Program-made: the position numbers and the translations under genes
In this document: positions 38,271 to 47,831 of the stretch, piece after piece
Numbering within the stretch: position 1 is the stretch's first letter
Layout: each line of letters starts with the position of its first letter
Notes under the pieces: model-generated
Database searches by the model: none
What the model saw: only the letters and a program-made list of their open reading frames with translations
What the model was told of the DNA's origin: nothing
Source of the DNA: Nitrospirales bacterium
Lineage (GTDB): Bacteria > Nitrospirota > Nitrospiria > Nitrospirales > UBA8639
Assembly: GCA_029261275.1 (NCBI GenBank)
Contig: JAJDBR010000144.1
Location: 1-54,386, forward strand
Reading direction: 5' to 3'
DNA length: 54,386 nucleotides

Positions 38271-40421
38271 ATGATGTATCTAAAATTTTTTGGATTAGAG
38301 ACCAAGCCGTTTCATACGACGCCTGACCCCCATTTTTTGTACTTAAGCTCAAGTCATAAACAGGCGTTGGGCTCGATCATCTATGGAATAAATGAAAAAA
38401 AGGGATTCATTGCTGTTACCGGGCAAGTTGGCCTTGGGAAAACCACGGTTCTTCGATCGTTTCTGGCTCAAATGGACCAGGCCAATCAGCAGACGATTTA
38501 CCTTCTCAACCCCAATCTGTCATTTACACATGTCCTTACGGCCCTGTTGGATGATTTGGGACACGGCTCCATTGGGGGGCACGATGCCGAGCTGGTCGAA
38601 CAACTGCATATGGTCCTCATAGAAGAATATCAAAAAGATCGGACGGTTGTGCTTTTGATTGACGAAGCTCAAAACATGCCTGTGGCGACATTGGAACAGC
38701 TTCGGATGTTGTCTAATTTGGAAACCCCAAAAGACAAACTCCTTCAAATTGTGTTGTTGGGGCAACCAGAACTCGATTCAATTCTGGATCGTTACGAATT
38801 GCGACAGATACGACAACGCATAGCCGTGCGAGCGATCATTCTCCCCCTCTCGCAGGAAGAAAGTGTTCACTACATTCAGCATCGTTTGGACAAAGCCGGG
38901 GGGAAGGGGAAAGCGGTTTTTACGAAATCCGCCTTGAGTCTTATTGTTCGAGAAGCCAAGGGGATTCCTCGGCGCCTGAACATTCTTTGTGATAATGCCC
39001 TCGTGACAGCTTTTGGGTACAAAAAACTATCGGTCACGGCCAGTATTGCCAAAGAAGTGATTGGTGACCTGAATGGTCAGCAACCATCTCAATCACTGTG
39101 GAAGTTGGTGCCCTTAGCGGCTGGCGCGCTCATTCTTCTCCTTGCTCTTGTGGCTCTCCTGCCCCTGACCAATTCTCACTTTCCTGAAACAGCTTCCCTC
39201 CCCGAGGTGAGACAACTGACTGACGGCGACGGCACGCCGAACCAAGACGTTTTGACGGTAGAGAAGGACCATCTTTCATCTAAGCAGGAAGGTTTTACCT
39301 TAGTCGAGAGGGCACAGGCTTGGTTGACGGAATTGGTGCCTACGGTTGTCGCGAACTTGCAAGAACTGCCTATTTCTGATCCCACTTTGAACGCGCCCGA
39401 CCCTCAGGCAGAAGTCGACGCCGCTCTTGAAAGTCCAGGCGTTGTCGTCCTCGCCACGAAGTCGAAGGGTGCCTTGAAGGATTCCTTGCTTGGCGTGTCA
39501 ACGAAGCCGAAAGACCTTGCCGTTCCGGAAACGGCTACACCCAGTATCCCGGTTCACCAACCACAAGTCTTTGATCTTTCAGAGCAGGAAGAAGTCCTGG
39601 TAGCAGATGAAGCTCAACTGTTTCCGGTAGAGACGAGGCGGTTGGATCAGGTTGAGTCGGAGCCATCCGTTAACAATAGCGTTGCCATGAATCCTGTTTA
39701 TCCCAATCCGGAAAACCTCAAAAATCGTTCTGTGCCAATGGCCGAGAATGTGGCTGAAGGACCGAAGGGTTCACTCAACAAAGAGATCCTTCCTCCGGCT
39801 CCTGCCACCACAGCCAAAAAACCTGTGCCAAAAAAAGAATTTCCAAGTAAGAAGCCAAAAGTAGTCGAGGCCACTTTACTCGTGACCAAGGTCATGAAAA
39901 GAGGTGATACGCTTGCAAGATTAATGAAAGGGGTGTATGGATCGGCAAGTCCCTCGACCCTTCGATTCGTACTTGACCATAATCCCCATATTCGGAATGT
40001 GCGAAAAATTTACCCCGGACAAAAAATTGTGTTTCCTCCGTTAAAAAAGAAAGGGGTACAAAAGACGCTTGTTGATGCTACCCCTACTTTGGTCTCCCAT
40101 GAAGAAAAGAAATTGAGTTCCTCAAAAAAAATATTTACTGGATCTTCCGCGCAACCCAAACAGAATCAGGAAAGAAATGAAGCGAATCGTGAATCGACCT
40201 ACGCCGTGGCCATCGTACGTGAGGGCGATACGCTGGAAAAATTGGCCAAAATGGTGTATGGATCATCTGATCCGCTGTATATTCAACGTGTGCTGGCCTA
40301 CAACCCTCAAATTCGGAATTCCAAGAAAATTTTCCCTGGACAGGACATTGCCTTTCCTAGAATCGTTGGAGTTATAAATGTTTTGGACACCCAATCCTCT
40401 CAAGGCGATTCACCTGAATAA
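38271..40421 (+). CDS. ExeA/GspA-like AAA ATPase with TM segment and two C-terminal LysM-like repeats
   Basis: MMYLKFFGLETKPFHTTPDPHFLYLSSSHKQAL, GQVGLGKTTVL, VVLLIDEAQNM; two repeats of RxGDTLxxLxKxVYGSxxPxxxxxVLxxNPxIRNxxKIxPGQxIxFP. Confidence 0.9.
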   Translation: MMYLKFFGLETKPFHTTPDPHFLYLSSSHKQALGSIIYGINEKKGFIAVTGQVGLGKTTVLRSFLAQMDQANQQTIYLLNPNLSFTHVLTALLDDLGHGSIGGHDAELVEQLHMVLIEEYQKDRTVVLLIDEAQNMPVATLEQLRMLSNLETPKDKLLQIVLLGQPELDSILDRYELRQIRQRIAVRAIILPLSQEESVHYIQHRLDKAGGKGKAVFTKSALSLIVREAKGIPRRLNILCDNALVTAFGYKKLSVTASIAKEVIGDLNGQQPSQSLWKLVPLAAGALILLLALVALLPLTNSHFPETASLPEVRQLTDGDGTPNQDVLTVEKDHLSSKQEGFTLVERAQAWLTELVPTVVANLQELPISDPTLNAPDPQAEVDAALESPGVVVLATKSKGALKDSLLGVSTKPKDLAVPETATPSIPVHQPQVFDLSEQEEVLVADEAQLFPVETRRLDQVESEPSVNNSVAMNPVYPNPENLKNRSVPMAENVAEGPKGSLNKEILPPAPATTAKKPVPKKEFPSKKPKVVEATLLVTKVMKRGDTLARLMKGVYGSASPSTLRFVLDHNPHIRNVRKIYPGQKIVFPPLKKKGVQKTLVDATPTLVSHEEKKLSSSKKIFTGSSAQPKQNQERNEANRESTYAVAIVREGDTLEKLAKMVYGSSDPLYIQRVLAYNPQIRNSKKIFPGQDIAFPRIVGVINVLDTQSSQGDSPE

Positions 40422-40484
40422 TTTGGATATGGCTTGTCATAGGGTCACGTTATCCGATCTAGATCTCTTTCTGAGGATCACTTC

Positions 40485-41228
40485 ATGAGCAAAGTGTATG
40501 AGGCCTTACAACATGCCTATACGGACCAGCAAGAAGTTGTAAAGATTTTTCGAGTAGAACGCCCACGTGCGCAGCCTGTCGTCCTATCCCATTTGCCTCC
40601 GCTAAAGATGGAGCGAGAGATGGTTCAGCTCCATCAACGGCTTGCGGGCCTTCTTCCCGATCCCCACCACAACATTCTTCAATTTATAAGTTGCCAAAGC
40701 CAGGAAGGAGTTTCGACCATTGCGCAAGAGTTTGCGAGGGTGTTCGTTGAAAAACAAGGTAAGTCAGTGTTGTTAGTCGATGGGGATTCAGAAAAGATGA
40801 CGCAACATCATGCTCTTGGCATCAGTCCAAAAATGTCTTTGCAACAGATTATGACGAATGGGGGAAATTTGGACCAGGCCATCACTCCAGTCGTACATTC
40901 CCGCCTGTTCCTTGCGCAATTGTCCGGAGACTGCTCAGAAATCGTGCAGCATAAGGTTGCCGCCAGCAAGCGAGATTTGTGGGTCCACATTCGAAAGCAA
41001 TATGACCTAATTGTCATTGATTCTGCATCGGTGGCCACCTCTGATGAGGGCTTGGAGTTATGTGCGGTCGTTGATGGGGTAGTGATGGTGGTCGAAGCAG
41101 AGAAAACCCGTTCTCATGTGATATCCAATATAAAAGAAAGGATTATTCACAATGGCGGGAAGTTGCTCGGTGTGGTGTTCAATAGACAACATCATTATAT
41201 TCCAGAATGGCTCTATTCAAGACTCTAG
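40485..41228 (+). CDS. CpsD/CapB-type BY-kinase-like ATPase with degenerate Walker A
   Basis: SCQSQEGVSTIAQEFARVFVEKQGKSVLLVDGDSE, YDLIVIDSASVATSDEGLELC, GVVMVVEAEKTRSHV. Confidence 0.85.
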   Translation: MSKVYEALQHAYTDQQEVVKIFRVERPRAQPVVLSHLPPLKMEREMVQLHQRLAGLLPDPHHNILQFISCQSQEGVSTIAQEFARVFVEKQGKSVLLVDGDSEKMTQHHALGISPKMSLQQIMTNGGNLDQAITPVVHSRLFLAQLSGDCSEIVQHKVAASKRDLWVHIRKQYDLIVIDSASVATSDEGLELCAVVDGVVMVVEAEKTRSHVISNIKERIIHNGGKLLGVVFNRQHHYIPEWLYSRL

Positions 41229-41306
41229 CCTTTAATTGAGGGATGTGTTCATAACATACCAACATCACGGCCAGCAGAAGGACGAGGGAAAGATCCCGAT
41301 CGCGCC

Positions 41307-42785
41307 ATGGATTTAATGTCCCCACAACAGCACAAGGGCGTTCCGCCAATGGGCATACTGAGCCTACGGGATATCCTGACCGTTCTCTTTAAATACAAAC
41401 ACATTATCCTACCCGTTTCTTTTTTGATCACACTCGCGTCGATTGTCCTCGCATTTTCCATGAAGCCTGTTTTCGAAGCCGAAACTAGCTTGCTGGTCAA
41501 GATCGGAAGAGAGCACCTGTTTACGCCTGATGCCAATGACAGCACTCCCCGTATGACTATTGACGTACAAACGATTGTTGACCCTGAGCTTACTATCCTG
41601 GCAAGTCAGGATCTTAGACAGCGTGTTCTCGAGACAATCGGGATCAACCGTATGTATCCCGATTTCCTAGAAAACGCATCAGAAGACATGAGTCCGATGC
41701 AAGCGGCTCAATCAAGGTTCAAAGAGAATTTACATGTCAATCAAGAATCAGAGTCCAACGTCATTCGAGTCACCTTTCAGCATGAAAATCCAAGAATGGC
41801 GGCAAAGGTTGTCAACACGTTGGCAAACTTTTGGAAAGAAAAACATCTCAAAATATTTAGTACCCCTCAGGCGCCATTCTTACAAGAACAGGCCGAGAGT
41901 TATCGAGCAAGACTTGAACACACCGAAACTCGGCTACAACAATTCAATCAAGAGCACGGAATATCTTCATTCCCTAAACAAAAGGAACTGTTACTGGTAC
42001 AAAGACAAGAGCTAGACACCACGCTCAAGGCCGTTCAAAATGAAATTCAGGGCCTCACGACAAAAATTTCTTACCTTGCTCAGCAAATGAAAACTATACG
42101 CAAAGAAATCCCTCTTTCGACGGTGAATGAGGAACGGAATTTAATAGACGACACCAAACGGGAGTTGCTTGTCCTCAAGCGGAAAGAACAAGAACTTTCA
42201 GGAAAATACCAAGATAAGGCTCGAATATTGGTTGCCCTCAGAAAAGAGATCAGCCTTGTTCAGAGTTTTCTCGACCAACAAGTAGATAAACTCGGAGATA
42301 CGGTCACCACAGGTAGAAACCCCGTCTATCAACAACTCGAATTGGAACTTCTGAGTGCGAAATCCCAGCATGCCGCACTTCAAACCCGGTACAAAGTGAC
42401 CACAAAGCAGCTCCAAGGTTTGAATGATCAGGTCAGCCATCTCAGCCAGCTCCAACAGAAGTTCGACATGCTTTCCCGTGAAGTCACGAAAGATCAAGAA
42501 AACCTGAGAAGATACGTGGAAAAAGTAGAAGCCGCCAAAATTACCGAAGAAATGGATAGACAGCAGATCGCGAATGTGAGCGTGATTCAGGCCGCCACAG
42601 TTCCAATAAAGCCTGCTAAATCTAATAAAAATATTATTGTCATTCTAGGTCTTATTCTGGGAGTCGGGGTGGGCCTCGCCTTGGCCTTGGTATTAGAGCA
42701 TCTGCAAATGAGCTATACACGACCAGAACAGGTCACTCTTGAGTTAGGGCTCCCTATTCTTGCGAGCATTACAAACAAACGATAA
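41307..42785 (+). CDS. Wzz/GNVR-domain polysaccharide chain-length determinant (co-polymerase)
   Basis: SLRDILTVLFKYKHIILPVSFLITLASIVLAF..., long coiled coil, C-terminal TM IIVILGLILGVGVGLALALVLEHL. Confidence 0.9.
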   Translation: MDLMSPQQHKGVPPMGILSLRDILTVLFKYKHIILPVSFLITLASIVLAFSMKPVFEAETSLLVKIGREHLFTPDANDSTPRMTIDVQTIVDPELTILASQDLRQRVLETIGINRMYPDFLENASEDMSPMQAAQSRFKENLHVNQESESNVIRVTFQHENPRMAAKVVNTLANFWKEKHLKIFSTPQAPFLQEQAESYRARLEHTETRLQQFNQEHGISSFPKQKELLLVQRQELDTTLKAVQNEIQGLTTKISYLAQQMKTIRKEIPLSTVNEERNLIDDTKRELLVLKRKEQELSGKYQDKARILVALRKEISLVQSFLDQQVDKLGDTVTTGRNPVYQQLELELLSAKSQHAALQTRYKVTTKQLQGLNDQVSHLSQLQQKFDMLSREVTKDQENLRRYVEKVEAAKITEEMDRQQIANVSVIQAATVPIKPAKSNKNIIVILGLILGVGVGLALALVLEHLQMSYTRPEQVTLELGLPILASITNKR

Positions 42786-43076
42786 CAGAAGGTTTTATGC
42801 ATTTACGATTCTAGAATTTCTCAGAAAGAAACATTTTCACGAAACTCCCCTCTGTGAACAGAATGGCTCCCTCATTAACTGTCTAAAGGTCAGACGGAAT
42901 CGCGGCGTACTAAAGTAGTGCCACTCAAACTATTCCTTCTACCACAGGCAACATTTATTTGACAGAACCCCCCAGTTGATTCATAGCCATTCGCCCTTTC
43001 TTTGAAAAGACAGATGCAGCTTTTTTACGCTGTTTCAGCATCACCCTTTAACTAGAACAGTTGGTTCGTTTCGCCA

Positions 43077-44711
43077 ATGACTGGAACGTTGTTTTACGCA
43101 TTCCTGACCTCCCTTCTGATTGGGACCATATTAACCCCATGTCTTATGTTAGGGGCCAGACAGATTGGCCTGCTGGATCAACCTGGTCATCGAAAAGTTC
43201 ATAAGGAACCTATTGCTAGAATTGGGGGCATAGCCTTTGCGGTAGGGGCGTTGGCCTCCATTGGTTATTGGGCGCCGAAAATTGACGTCGTCATTGGCGT
43301 GGTTGCCGGATTACTCATAATTATATGTATGGGAAGTTTGGATGATTTTTTCGATCTCCGAGTCCGGTATAAATTTGGAGGACAATTTTTGGCGGCAGGA
43401 GTGTTGGTGCTTTACAGTCACCTCTCCTGGCAGCCCTTCTCCATGTTTTTAGGCCTTGAGATTTCCTTCTGGTTGGCTACTCCCCTATCAATTATCATGC
43501 TTGTGGCGATAACCAATGCCGTGAATTTGTCAGATGGATTAGACGGATTGGCGGGTGGGGTATCGTTTCTGAGTTTTGGACTAGTAGCCTATCTGGCTTA
43601 CCAGATCAATGATACTCTAGTCATGTTCCTGACCCTTCCGGTTATGGGAGGGCTGTTGGGGTTTTTACGCTTTAACACGTATCCTGCTCGTGTATTTATG
43701 GGGGATGGCGGAAGCCAGTTTTTAGGCTTTGCCTTGGGAGCGGCCACACTCCTTTTAACATACGTTGAAAGAAATCCTTTAAGCCCCTTACTGTTCTTGT
43801 TTGTCATTGGTGTGCCTTTGTTAGATCTGGTTGCCGTCATGACCCAACGCCTCCTGACTGGCCACTCGGCTTTCCAAGCGGATCAAGAGCATCTTCATCA
43901 TAAGCTCCTGACTCTCGGATTTTCGCATCATCAGGTTGTTCTCATCATCTACATGTTGCAAATTGGCATGGTGGTGTTGGCCTATATTTTTCGCTGGAGT
44001 TCTGACTTCCTGCTGGGAGGGTTATACCTTTTACTATTAGCCATTGTGGGGATTTTTTATTTTCAGGTGTACTCTGGGCGCTTGTCCACTGGTCTTTTCA
44101 AGAGGTTGAGTGCTGAATCCTTGAATTGGCGCACATGGCTTCATGCGAGGCCATGGTTGTCTCAAGGATCCCTCTATGGTTTAGTCGCGGGAGTGGTGGG
44201 GGTTTTTTCCCTGGGGCTGGTGCTTCCTTCTACGTTCCCCGAGAAAGGATTGTTCCTGATGGTAGGGCTTGGAGTATTTGTCCTTGGGGGGCTCCGGGGA
44301 GATTCTAAAACCAGCCTCTTAACTACACGTATGGGGCTCTACCTTGGATCCACCTTTGTCCTCTATGGTGTTGAGCATGCCCTTGTTGACGCGACCCTGT
44401 GGCTTCATCTGCTGTTTCAGGGATTTTTTGGCTTGATGTTTATCGGGTTGCTCTTAGTGATTCATCTGGATAAAGGCAAACGGTTTACCCCGAATCCCAT
44501 GGATTATCTCTTACTCTTTCTGGCACTGGTGATGCCGTCTCTCTTTAATGTTCAATGGGGGGTCGTGGAAGTTGGAGAGATGATGGCGAAACTCATTGTC
44601 CTCTTCTTTGCCTGTGAAGTGTTGCTTCAGGCCTTTTCAACTAAAGTGCGTCACTTAGGGTATCTGTCAGGAGGGGTCTTACTCAGTCTGGCAACCCGTG
44701 GGTTTTGGTGA
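43077..44711 (+). CDS. MraY/WecA-family undecaprenyl-phosphate glycosyl-1-phosphate transferase with extra C-terminal membrane region
   Basis: GSLDDFFDLRVRYKFGGQF, NAVNLSDGLDGLAGG, VFMGDGGSQFLGF, HLHHKLLTLGFSHHQ; ~200 additional hydrophobic residues follow. Confidence 0.9.
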   Translation: MTGTLFYAFLTSLLIGTILTPCLMLGARQIGLLDQPGHRKVHKEPIARIGGIAFAVGALASIGYWAPKIDVVIGVVAGLLIIICMGSLDDFFDLRVRYKFGGQFLAAGVLVLYSHLSWQPFSMFLGLEISFWLATPLSIIMLVAITNAVNLSDGLDGLAGGVSFLSFGLVAYLAYQINDTLVMFLTLPVMGGLLGFLRFNTYPARVFMGDGGSQFLGFALGAATLLLTYVERNPLSPLLFLFVIGVPLLDLVAVMTQRLLTGHSAFQADQEHLHHKLLTLGFSHHQVVLIIYMLQIGMVVLAYIFRWSSDFLLGGLYLLLLAIVGIFYFQVYSGRLSTGLFKRLSAESLNWRTWLHARPWLSQGSLYGLVAGVVGVFSLGLVLPSTFPEKGLFLMVGLGVFVLGGLRGDSKTSLLTTRMGLYLGSTFVLYGVEHALVDATLWLHLLFQGFFGLMFIGLLLVIHLDKGKRFTPNPMDYLLLFLALVMPSLFNVQWGVVEVGEMMAKLIVLFFACEVLLQAFSTKVRHLGYLSGGVLLSLATRGFW

Positions 44712-44762
44712 AGAGAACATCTGAGCCTGTAATAAATTAGCCCGTTTTCGTCAGGCAGTGGA

Positions 44763-44785
44763 CCACCCATTTGCGGTGGGTTTTG
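44763..44785 (+). terminator. Possible intrinsic terminator after the WecA-like gene
   Basis: CCACC-catttgc-GGTGG followed by gtttt. Confidence 0.45.
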
Positions 44786-45023
44786 GTTTCAGCAAGTTTT
44801 TCGTCCTGAGTGCAGCGAAGGATTTGCGCCCAGGTTGAAGAGCTCAACGACTCCGAGATCATCCTTGTCGACCAAGTACAAGCCAGGTGCTCCGTATGTC
44901 AATTATCTTACGCAGTGTGTATCGCACAGTATTGAGCAGCGGAGGGAAAAGTTTTAGGTTCTTGAAATCATGGGGAAGGTTAAAGGAAATTGAAGAGACG
45001 AAGACTGGGATCGTATCTTTGAA

Positions 45024-45983
45024 TCAGAAGTGGACCTCTCGGAGGGAGTCCTGATGAGCAAGGAACCATTGGATTGTTTTCTGAAGTCCTTCTTGGAGTG
45101 AATGGTTGGCCGCAAAACCAAAGAGCTGCTTGGCTCGATTGACATCAAGACAGCGCCGTGGCTGACCATTGGGTTTCGACGTGTCCCAGGCAATGCTTCC
45201 TGGAAATCCCACCTCCGCTGCAATAAGAGTTGCGAGTTCTCGAATGGTAATTTCCGTTCCTGTTCCTAGGTTGACGGGGAGGCTCTGGTCGTATTCTTGG
45301 GCCGCAAGAAGAATGCCTTCTGCGGCATCCTCTACGTAGAGGAATTCTCTGCTGGGAGATCCATCTCCCCACAAGACAATCTGGGAACGACCGGCCTTTT
45401 TGGCTTCTGCGCATTTTCGGATCAAGGCTGGGATGACATGAGATGTTTGTAAGTCAAAGTTATCCCGAGGGCCAAAAAGGTTTACAGGAAATAATACAAC
45501 GGACGAAAAATTATACTGCTGGCGATAGGCTTGTGATTGGACAAGAAGCATCTTTTTTGCGAGACCATAAGGCGCGTTGGTTTCTTCAGGATACCCATTC
45601 CATAAATCATCTTCTTGAAACGGTATCGGAGTCAGGTTTGGATACGCGCAGATGGTAGCCAGGGCAACGAATTTTTTGATCTTCTGTTGGCGCGCAACTT
45701 CCATCAATTGCGTGCCCATCATCAGGTTGTCATAAAAAAATTTTCCAGCATTGGCTTGGTTGGCTCCGATCCCACCAACGCGTGCAGCAAGATGAAGCAC
45801 CATGTCTGGATGGGTATCCTCATACAAGCGTTTGACGGCCTCCATTTCGACAAGGTTGTAGTCTTTGCTTCGAGGGACAAAGATCTGTTGGCAGCCTCGC
45901 GCCTGGAGTTGTTCTACGACGAAGGATCCTAGAAATCCAGCGCCTCCCGTTACGACAATTCGCCTATCAGACCAATAGGACAA
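45024..45983 (-). CDS. fcl: GDP-L-fucose synthase
   Basis: [84 protein letters not shown]. Confidence 0.95.
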   Translation of the reverse strand: MSYWSDRRIVVTGGAGFLGSFVVEQLQARGCQQIFVPRSKDYNLVEMEAVKRLYEDTHPDMVLHLAARVGGIGANQANAGKFFYDNLMMGTQLMEVARQQKIKKFVALATICAYPNLTPIPFQEDDLWNGYPEETNAPYGLAKKMLLVQSQAYRQQYNFSSVVLFPVNLFGPRDNFDLQTSHVIPALIRKCAEAKKAGRSQIVLWGDGSPSREFLYVEDAAEGILLAAQEYDQSLPVNLGTGTEITIRELATLIAAEVGFPGSIAWDTSKPNGQPRRCLDVNRAKQLFGFAANHSLQEGLQKTIQWFLAHQDSLREVHF

Positions 45984-45985
45984 GG

Positions 45986-47008
45986 TTACGCCTTTTTCGG
46001 TTGAGCGCCCTCGAGGCGTTCCCGTTCGAGGGATAAATCAGCATCGACCATCATGGCCGCTAACTCTTCAAATTTAACTTTTGGTTCCCATCCCAAGACG
46101 TGGCGTGCTTTTGACGCGTCTCCAATCAATAGATCGACTTCTGTGGGGCGATAATATTTGGGGTCAATTTTTACATGATTGCGCCAGTTGAGCTGTAGGC
46201 GACCAAATGCTACTTCAAGGAATTCTTTTACCGTATGGGTCTCGCCTGTGGCAATGACAAAGTCGTCAGGGACATCGGCCTGAAGCATGAGCCACATGGC
46301 CTGAATATAATCCCCGGCAAATCCCCAGTCACGTTTGGCGTCAAGATTTCCCAAAAAAAGATGCTCTTGAACGCCCAACTTAATACGAGCCGCTGCCTTG
46401 GTGATTTTTCGTGTCACAAACGTTTCGCCTCGCCGTGGAGACTCATGGTTAAATAGAATGCCATTGCATGCGAAGAGATTGTAGCCTTCCCTGTAATTCA
46501 CTGTAATCCAATAGGAATAGACCTTGGCGGCCCCATAGGGGCTTCTTGGATAAAACGGTGTGGTTTCCCGCTGGGGAACATCTTGGACTTTTCCAAACAT
46601 TTCACTTGAGGAAGCCTGATAGAATTTTGGCGTTAACCCAGACTCTCGGATCGCTTCAAGCAAACGGATGGTTCCGACTCCTGTGACTTCTGCTGTGTAT
46701 TCGGGGATATCAAAACTCACTCTGACATGACTTTGGGCACCGAGGTTATAGATCTCATCAGGCTGAACTGTGCGGAGAATACGATTTAGCGAACTGGCAT
46801 CATTCAAATCACCGAATACAAGCCGCAGATGAGGGTTAGGGACGTGGGGATCTTCATAGATCTGATCAATGCGGCCAGTGTTGAATGAGCTCGAACGCCG
46901 GATAATCCCATAGACCTCGTAGCCTTTAGCGAGTAGAAACTCAGCAAGGTACGAGCCATCTTGCCCAGTAATTCCTGTTATAAGCGCTTTTTTCATCGGT
47001 TTTTCCAT
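45986..47008 (-). CDS. gmd: GDP-mannose 4,6-dehydratase
   Basis: [85 protein letters not shown]. Confidence 0.97.
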   Translation of the reverse strand: MEKPMKKALITGITGQDGSYLAEFLLAKGYEVYGIIRRSSSFNTGRIDQIYEDPHVPNPHLRLVFGDLNDASSLNRILRTVQPDEIYNLGAQSHVRVSFDIPEYTAEVTGVGTIRLLEAIRESGLTPKFYQASSSEMFGKVQDVPQRETTPFYPRSPYGAAKVYSYWITVNYREGYNLFACNGILFNHESPRRGETFVTRKITKAAARIKLGVQEHLFLGNLDAKRDWGFAGDYIQAMWLMLQADVPDDFVIATGETHTVKEFLEVAFGRLQLNWRNHVKIDPKYYRPTEVDLLIGDASKARHVLGWEPKVKFEELAAMMVDADLSLERERLEGAQPKKA

Positions 47009-47239
47009 AAGTGGGAAGGCGATTATTGCTTTTTGAAATAATTTTGTCTAGTCTCCGTTTTGACATTTGCTAACTACTAAATGAATGGTACGCATAAGTC
47101 TTTCAATATGATTAGTCCAGGCCCCATCGGTAGAAAAAGGCATTGTTTATCTGGATTAAGACTGTCAGCGTAAACTGGTGGATGTAGCGCGGATTGCTGT
47201 GCCTTAGCATGGAGTAGATGTAGGGGACAAGATTTCAAT

Positions 47240-47500
47240 GAACCGTGGCATCCTTGTCAGTATGATTTGGTGTATGCAACGAAATATCGTTTGAAGATTA
47301 GCAACGCGGGCGCAAATGAATTTTCTACGGAATTGACTACGAAACATTTAGAAAACATTATTTTGAGCTTGAGAATTTATGTATGACGATGACAGGGATC
47401 AGGCCAAAATTCTGGTATCGATCTCACTAAAAATATTTGTGAGTATCTGTGGTACGGCTCATCAAAAGCGAACGCCAATTGCAAGCTTAAGGGTACGTTT
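47240..47500 (+). pseudogene. Decayed IS200/IS605-like transposase remnant
   Basis: Short translations in interrupted frames: CQYDLVYATKYRLKI (from ~47257) and VVRLIKSERQLQA (from ~47450) resemble TnpA_IS200 motifs. Confidence 0.4.
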
Positions 47501-47831
47501 CTGTCTTTGAAGGCAAGCCATTGGAGGATGATCTTTGAGTGATCCGTGAGTTTTTTGTTCGACAATTTGCCCCCCTTCAGTTGTCCTATCTTGGCCCCTT
47601 AAACGCCAAAGTCAGGAAGACGAAGTCCAACCGAAAATTTAGCTGTGATGAACCCGCCAGCGGCAGGTGGCAGAATTTCACTGCATGAAATTGCCCTGAA
47701 ATTCTCTCGAATGCCTACTGGGCATAAACACCGCATTTGCAAGTTTCTTACTCTTCAATGAAGGCTTCTTTTATCTTATGGCTGTCTCAATTCTATGTAG
47801 CCTCATGGAAACCACCAGGAGAAGAAAAGAT

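Noticed and set aside
47641-47715. Short palindrome AATTTCActgcaTGAAATT as an operator
   Set aside because: Only a 7-bp arm in AT-rich DNA; likely chance or part of the decayed IS region.
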